DNA from: Bolinopsis microptera
Lineage: Eukaryota > Ctenophora > Tentaculata > Lobata > Bolinopsidae
NCBI RefSeq assembly: GCF_026151205.1
Contig: NW_026971940.1
Span: 1 to 16,126 of the forward strand
Direction: 5' to 3'
Length of the DNA: 16,126 bases
The position numbers and the translations under genes are program-made. The notes beneath the pieces are model-generated. The model searched no databases and was not told where the DNA came from. It worked only from the letters and a program-made list of their open reading frames with translations. Positions 11,255 through 16,126 of the stretch are shown in pieces. Positions within the stretch are counted from its first letter, which is position 1. Each line of letters begins with the position of its first letter.

Positions 11255-14200
11255 AAAACTTTTTTTCCCGATCCCGAATTTCTTTCAAGTTTTTTTAAAG
11301 GCCCCCTTTTACTAAATAATTTAAAAAATTTAGGCCCCCTTTTCCCCAAATTAAACCCGGGGAACCCCCGGCAAAAAAATTTTTCCCTAAAAAATATAAA
11401 AAATTTCGGTTGGGGGAAAGGCAGGCCCCCGAAAAACCCCCGCCCATTAAAAGGGTTTTTTTTTTCCCCAAATTAAAAAAAATTTAAAAATGAAAAAAAC
11501 CATTTTTTAAAGTGGCCCCCCCTAAAAAAAGGGTTTTTGGCCCCCCCTTGGGTTTTTTTTCCTGAAGGGGGGTTTTTAGAAAACCCGGAAAAAAACAAAA
11601 ATCAAATAAAGGGGAAACCCCCCCCCTACCAAAAAACCCCAAAAAACCCCTTTTGTTTTCCCCCCCCCCAAAAAAACCCCCCCCCCTCGAGTAACTGGTT
11701 TTTTTTTCCCCCCCGGGGAACAAATTTAAAAGCCCAAAGGGGTGGAATTTAACGCCCGGGAAAACCCTTTAAAAGGGGGGTAAAAAAACGAAAAACATTT
11801 TAACCCCCCAAAAAAAACAAGGGTGGTGGGGCAAAAAAAATCCCTTTTAAAATATTTTTTCAAAAAGACCCAAAAAGGGCCCCCCAAAAAATTTAAAAGT
11901 TCCCCCTTTTCCCAACCCGGGGGGAAAAACCCTTTGGGTTAAAACCCAAAAACCCTTCAAATTTTTGGGGAAGAAACCCCAACCCAAAAAAAAAAGTTGG
12001 GGCCCCCCCCAATAATGTCCCCCAAACCCCTTTTCAAAATTTAAAAAAAATAAAACCCCCCCCGTTTAAGGCCCAAAAAGCAAAAAAAGTCCCCCCCCCC
12101 CCCCAGCTTGTCCCCCCAAAGTCCCCCCCAGTAAACCCCCCCCCGGAAACCAAAACGGAACCTTTGGGAACAGCTCCAAAATTTTTAAAATTTAAAAGGG
12201 GGGCCCCCATTGTGGAAAAATTCAATTCCCCCCCCAAAAACCCCCGCAAACCTTTTTTTGAGGAAACCCCCCCCCCCCTTCAAAATCCCTTGTTTGGGCG
12301 GGGTTTTTTTTTTAAAATTTTTTTTTTTCCGGGGAAAAGAAAACCCCCCCTTTTTTTTCCCCCGGATTTTTGGGGTTTTCCCCCGAACGGGGAAAAAACG
12401 TTTAAGAAAATTTGGGGCGCAGAAAAAAAAACAACCCTTTCCCCCTTGGGGAAAAAGGGGGGGGTCCCCTGCCCGTTTTTTTTGGAAAGACCCCGAAAGA
12501 GGGGGTTTTATGAAAGGGGAAAACCCTAAAAAATAACCCAAAAAAAAAATTTTTGGCCAAAGGGAATAAAAAATTTTTAAAAACCAAAAAATTTTTAAAA
12601 ACTCCCCCCCCCCCCCCCATTTCCCCCCCCTACCCCCTTTCCCTATTTTTCCCAAGGGAAAACAAATGGCCCCGGTGGGGTTTAAACCCGCATTTTCCCA
12701 AACCCCAAATTTTGGAAAAAAAAAAACCCCTCCCCCCCAATCCCCACCCGGGAAATTTTCCGAAAAATAGGTAAAAATTTTCAAAAATGCAAAATGGACC
12801 AACCTTTTAAAAATAATTGGGGGGGGGCCCCAAAAATAAAAATAAAAAAAAATAAGAAAAATTTGGGCCCCGGGGCCCCCCCCGGGCCCCCCGGCCCCCC
12901 TGCCCGGGAAGGGCCCCTTTGTTTTGTTTTAGTTTTGCCGTGGGTTTCCCCCGGGCCCAAAAAAAAAAAAGGAAAAACCCCCTCAAAAACTAAAGCCCAA
13001 AAATTTTCTTTCCCTTTTTTAAAAAAAATTTAAAAATAAATTAAAAAGGGTTTTTTTTCTTTCCCGAAAATTTTTTTTTCAAAAAAAACCCCAAAATTTC
13101 AATTGAAAAAAAAAATTTAAAAGGTGGGCCCCCCCCCCGCATTTAAAACCGGCCCCGGTTTTTTAAAATTTTTTTTTCCAAAAATTTAAAAAAATTTTTT
13201 AAAAATTTTTTTCCCTTTTAAAATTTTTCCCAAAGAAAATTCCAAAAAAAAGGGAAAACATTAAAACCCCAGCAAGGTAAAGGGTTTTGGCCCCCAAAAA
13301 AAATTAAAAAAAATTTTAAAAAGGAAAAATTTTTTTAAAAATTGGGATTTAAAAATTTTGTTTTTTTTCCCTTTTTAAAAATTTTTTTTTTTTTTATTTT
13401 CCCCCTGCCCTGGGGAAATTTTGGCCAATTTTTTTTTTTTTAAATTTTTCCCCCCTTTTTGAAAAAAAACAAACCGCCAACCCATTTTTAGTTTTAAAAA
13501 TTTTAAACCCTTAAAAAGGAATTTAAAATTTTTTTAAATTTAGGGGGGAGCGTTTTAAAAGTTCCCCCGGGTTTTTCCCTTTAAAAAATTTTAGGGTAAG
13601 GGCCCCCAAATTAAAAACCCAAAAAGGTTTTTAAAAAAAAAATAAAAATTTAAAAAAATAAGCAAGGTTAAACCCCTTTTTTTAGCGCCCATGGCCCCTA
13701 CGGGTCCCCGGGGGCCCGCCCACAAAAAATTGCTTTTCCCCAAAAAACCCCAAAAAATTTTTGGCGAGGAATTTCCCAAGGGAATTTTTAAAAAATCGTC
13801 CCCAAACCCAAAGGGTTAAAACCCCGTGACCTTTGGGTTTTTAAAAAAAAGCCAAAAAAGCCCAAAAAAATTAAAAAAAAAAACCCTTTTTTTGAAAAAA
13901 ATTTTTTTTAACTTTAAAAAAGGGGCTTTGGGGAATTTTGGTGGGGCCCTTTTTATTTTGTTTGGGTTTTGGTTTTTTTTTTTTTAAAATAATTTTTTTT
14001 TAAAAATTTTTTTTTTTTTAAAATTTTTTGGTATAAATTTGGGGGAAAATGAAAAGGGAAAAAAAATTTTTAAAAACCAAAAAAAATTTAAAAAACGGGA
14101 AATTTGGGGAAAGCCCCGGGCCCCCAAAAAAAAAAAAAGCCAAGAAACCCCAAGGGCCCCAAAAAATATATCAAAAACCAACACGATTCAGATTCGGAAA

Positions 14201-14940
14201 CTTTTTTTAAAAAAGTTTAAAACTCCCCCCCCACTGAAAGGGGAAAAAAAACAGAGGAAGGTTCCCCCCCAGCCCCCCAAAAATTTTGAAATTTTTCCAA
14301 AAAAACGATCCTTTTAAACCCCAAACCCCCCCAAAAAACGAACCTTTTTGGTTTGGAGGGTTCTTCCCTTTGAAATTTTTATTTAAAATTTTAAATTTTT
14401 TGGGGAGAAAATTTTTAAAGTAAATAAATTTTAAAATTCCCAAAAAAAAAAATTTTTCCCGGAAAGGAAAAAAGAAAACCCCAGGGGGAACCCCCCAACC
14501 CCCAACCCGGGTTTTCGGCCCCGGGGGGTTTTTTTTTTTGGGAAATGATTCCAAAAAGCAAAGGGGCCCCCCCCCTTTTTGGGCCCCCCACTTGGGCCCC
14601 GGGGGTGGTTCCCCGTTTAGGGTTTTCCCCCCTTTTTTAACCCCGCCCCCCAATTTTTTTTGCCCAATTTTAAGTAAAAATTCCCCCCCCCAAAAATGTT
14701 CCCCAAAGTTTTCCCCAAAAACCAAAAAAAATGAAAAATGTAAATCAATTAAGGGGTTTCCCCCAATAAAAAATGAAAAATACCCTGTTTTCTTTTTTTG
14801 TTTTGCATTTTGGCCCGACCCCCCCGGGGCCCCTTTTTTTCAATTTTACCCCTCCCATTACGGGGTTTCCCCCCGAACGTTTTCCCCGGGGGAAACCCAA
14901 AACCCGGGAAAAAAAATTAAAGGAAAAACCAAATTTTTTT

Positions 14941-15355
14941 AGAGATCCAGCGGCTTCAACTACGCAGGGCACCTTCAAGCTTAAATTATTCACCTTACTG
15001 AGGCAGTCAACCATCGCGCGGCTTTATTTTCATGATATGATATGTTTTGATTGTTATTAATAAATACCAAAATTTAAATTTGTGTTCCTTTAAAAAAAAA
15101 TTTGTTTTCCTAACTTTTAACATGGTTATGTTGTCGAATTTCTGTTCTGTGATTTTGTAACGACACTCCTGATTCAAATGTACTATTATCCATGGAAATT
15201 GGAAGTTAGCTGTATGTTGAATATTATCTGATACCGAATTACTAAAGATAAAAAATTACTCGTTACAGTGGGTACTTACACTGTATAGTTTCTTCTTACA
15301 AATGTTTTGTTTTCGATTTCTACTAAAATGTTTACCATTTTAATTTATTAAGTGA
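14941..15355. other. Right flank, first part, no recognisable gene
   Basis: Sequence of normal complexity resumes abruptly here, with mixed short words and few runs. A short open frame entering from the corrupted block ends at 15060. An AATAAA hexamer sits at 15059-15064, but no supported gene lies before it. A minus-strand GTAAGTAC (15280 to 15273) resembles a splice donor, without a convincing exon. I see no RNA gene or repeat array. Confidence 0.55.
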
Positions 15356-16063
15356 ATTAATCCATATTCATTTATTACCAGATACAAACTCCATAGACAT
15401 ACTCTTGTCTGCTGGTTTTTTCCATTTAAATTAATCCGAATTTTCCTCATATATCAGGACATTCTCCTTAAACTTGAGCTGTTGCCTAGAAAAAACTTTA
15501 CACTCCCATATTTGATGGTCTTATCTTACTATAATGAGGAAACTAGTCAAGATTGATATGATGTTCACAAGAGGAATTTGTTTCTCCCTTTGAAATTCAC
15601 AAATGTTATTATGGAATTAAATTCAATTCAACTGTAACTTTTCATGTCGGTCATGCAAACTTTTTCTACTACCATCCATTTTAACCATGGGCTATTCAGT
15701 TTGGTTCTCTCTGAATTTTCAAGCCTTTTGGTGACCCTTTTGCCTTGGGAGATTTTTTTTCTTTGTCATAAAAAAGACTGTGAAATAGTTTTCACATCAT
15801 TTGATAATGTACAAATTTTTGAAAACTTGGACGACTGTTTTTTAAGAAGCGCTGGGCTGATGGAGTGACAGGTAAAACTCGTACAAGATAAACCACTCTT
15901 GTTAATATATATTCCAAATGGAAGTCTTATGTAATTGATACTTTGAGCAGATATGTCCCGGGTGTATTCTCAACTTGATGCAAGTTATTATTGACGAATC
16001 AATTTACAAACGGGCCGTGTTGACAAACGGAAAAAAAAAATTGAGGTAAATATGTTTTTATTA
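15356..16063 (+). pseudogene. Decayed coding remnant of unknown family
   Basis: One plus-strand frame runs through about 236 codons with only six internal stops: TGA at 15554, TAA at 15635, TGA at 15866, TAA at 15932, TGA at 15944 and TGA at 15992. At two-thirds A+T roughly 17 would be expected by chance. Protein-like stretches include FNHGLFSLVLSEFSSLLVTL (about 15683-15742, hydrophobic, possibly a membrane segment), DKPLLLIYIPNGSL (15887-15928), ADMSRVYSQLDASYY (15947-15991) and RINLQTGRVDKR (15995-16030). Four of the six stops are TGA, which fits decay of TGG or CGA codons. The longest uninterrupted ATG frame is 15644-15868, 74 residues. I do not recognise the family. A transposable-element or repeat-derived reading frame is plausible. 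The minus strand is also unusually open at 15628-15969 (one internal stop), so the coding strand is not certain. Confidence 0.35.
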
Positions 16064-16103
16064 TAAAAAAATTTCTTTTTAATGGAAAAAAAAAAACTTT
16101 TTA

Positions 16104-16117
16104 TTTTTTTTTTTTTT
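16104..16117. repeat. T14 run near the right end
   Basis: Fourteen T follow an A-rich stretch at 16086-16096. Run inflation seems to be returning from about 16030 to the end, as it does on the left before the corrupted block. Confidence 0.8.
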
Positions 16118-16126
16118 ATCATAATG

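Larger units (their letters stand above)
2060..14940. other. 12.9-kb homopolymer-expanded block (probable sequence artefact)
   Basis: Almost every position belongs to a run of two or more identical bases, and strings such as aaaa-cccc-tttt-gggg dominate throughout. Single isolated bases are uncommon, and stretches of ordinary complexity longer than about 20 bases are rare. Every open frame here, on both strands, is dominated by Lys, Pro, Phe and Gly (the codons AAA, CCC, TTT, GGG) with run-boundary residues such as Asn, Leu, Thr and Trp. None has a recognisable domain. TAA, TAG and TGA are scarce simply because run-rich sequence makes few of them. I therefore annotate no gene in this block. 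The most economical reading is systematic over-calling of run lengths in poor reads or an unpolished gap fill. True run-rich DNA is a remote alternative. Confidence 0.88.

Noticed and set aside
12676-12695. GGGGTTTAAACCCGC resembling a tRNA or SINE B-box region
   Set aside because: Palindromic run strings of this type arise often in the block. No A box, stems or tail could be found.
12794-13033. Plus-strand frame with APPGPPGPP
   Set aside because: This follows from alternating C and G runs and does not continue as Gly-X-Y.
13684-13716. Minus-strand GPRGPVGAMGA, collagen-like Gly-X-Y triplets
   Set aside because: There are only three to four triplets, in sequence where G and C runs make Gly and Pro common. 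Surrounding residues are not collagen-like.
2060-14940. Novel hypermutated or diversity-generating locus
   Set aside because: There is no template-variable repeat pair, reverse transcriptase or unit structure. Inflation affects all four bases alike, as expected from base calling.
15628-15969. Minus-strand frame with one internal stop over 114 codons
   Set aside because: It overlaps the longer stop-poor plus-strand frame and may be its antisense shadow. I could not decide firmly, so it is mentioned under that feature only.
15356-16063. Mitochondrial insertion, since TGA would read as Trp
   Set aside because: Two TAA stops remain within the frame and the charged segments near RVDKR do not resemble mitochondrial membrane proteins.

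Overview
The window looks like animal (eukaryotic) nuclear DNA with a badly corrupted middle. There are no operons, tight gene packing, ribosome-binding sites, rRNA, tRNA or CRISPR arrays. The two flanks are ordinary A+T-rich DNA holding frame-broken protein-coding remnants. A mollusc or similar invertebrate would fit the lectin-like remnant and the base composition, but this is a weak inference. I find no intact gene that I would defend.

Layout. (1) Positions 1-947: ordinary-complexity DNA, no recognisable gene, with one CRE-like palindrome next to an inverted CCAAT box at 914-928. (2) Positions 948-1883, plus strand: a broken coding stretch. Its pieces carry hallmarks of an F5/8 type C (discoidin) or fucolectin-like carbohydrate-binding domain: GKPTAQ and AVDGN near the start, CGG and GRVVTFQLP near the end. 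The pieces lie in two reading frames separated by stops and by short homopolymer runs. (3) Positions 2060-14940: about 12.9 kb in which almost every base sits in a mononucleotide run. It begins at a T15 run and contains a 60-base poly-C tract. All open frames in it are made mostly of Lys, Pro, Phe and Gly (AAA, CCC, TTT, GGG) and their boundary codons, so I treat them as spurious. (4) Positions 14941-16126: normal-complexity DNA returns abruptly. A plus-strand frame from 15356 to about 16063 has far fewer stops than expected and reads like a decayed protein of a family I do not recognise.

Interpretation. The middle block is most simply a base-calling or consensus artefact, such as run-length over-calling in low-quality reads used to span a gap. 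It is probably not a biological sequence class. Milder run inflation in the left flank, with frame breaks of the lectin-like remnant falling at short runs, points the same way. The real biology recoverable here is the lectin-like fragment on the left and the unidentified decayed reading frame on the right. They cannot be linked functionally because the DNA between them is unreadable.
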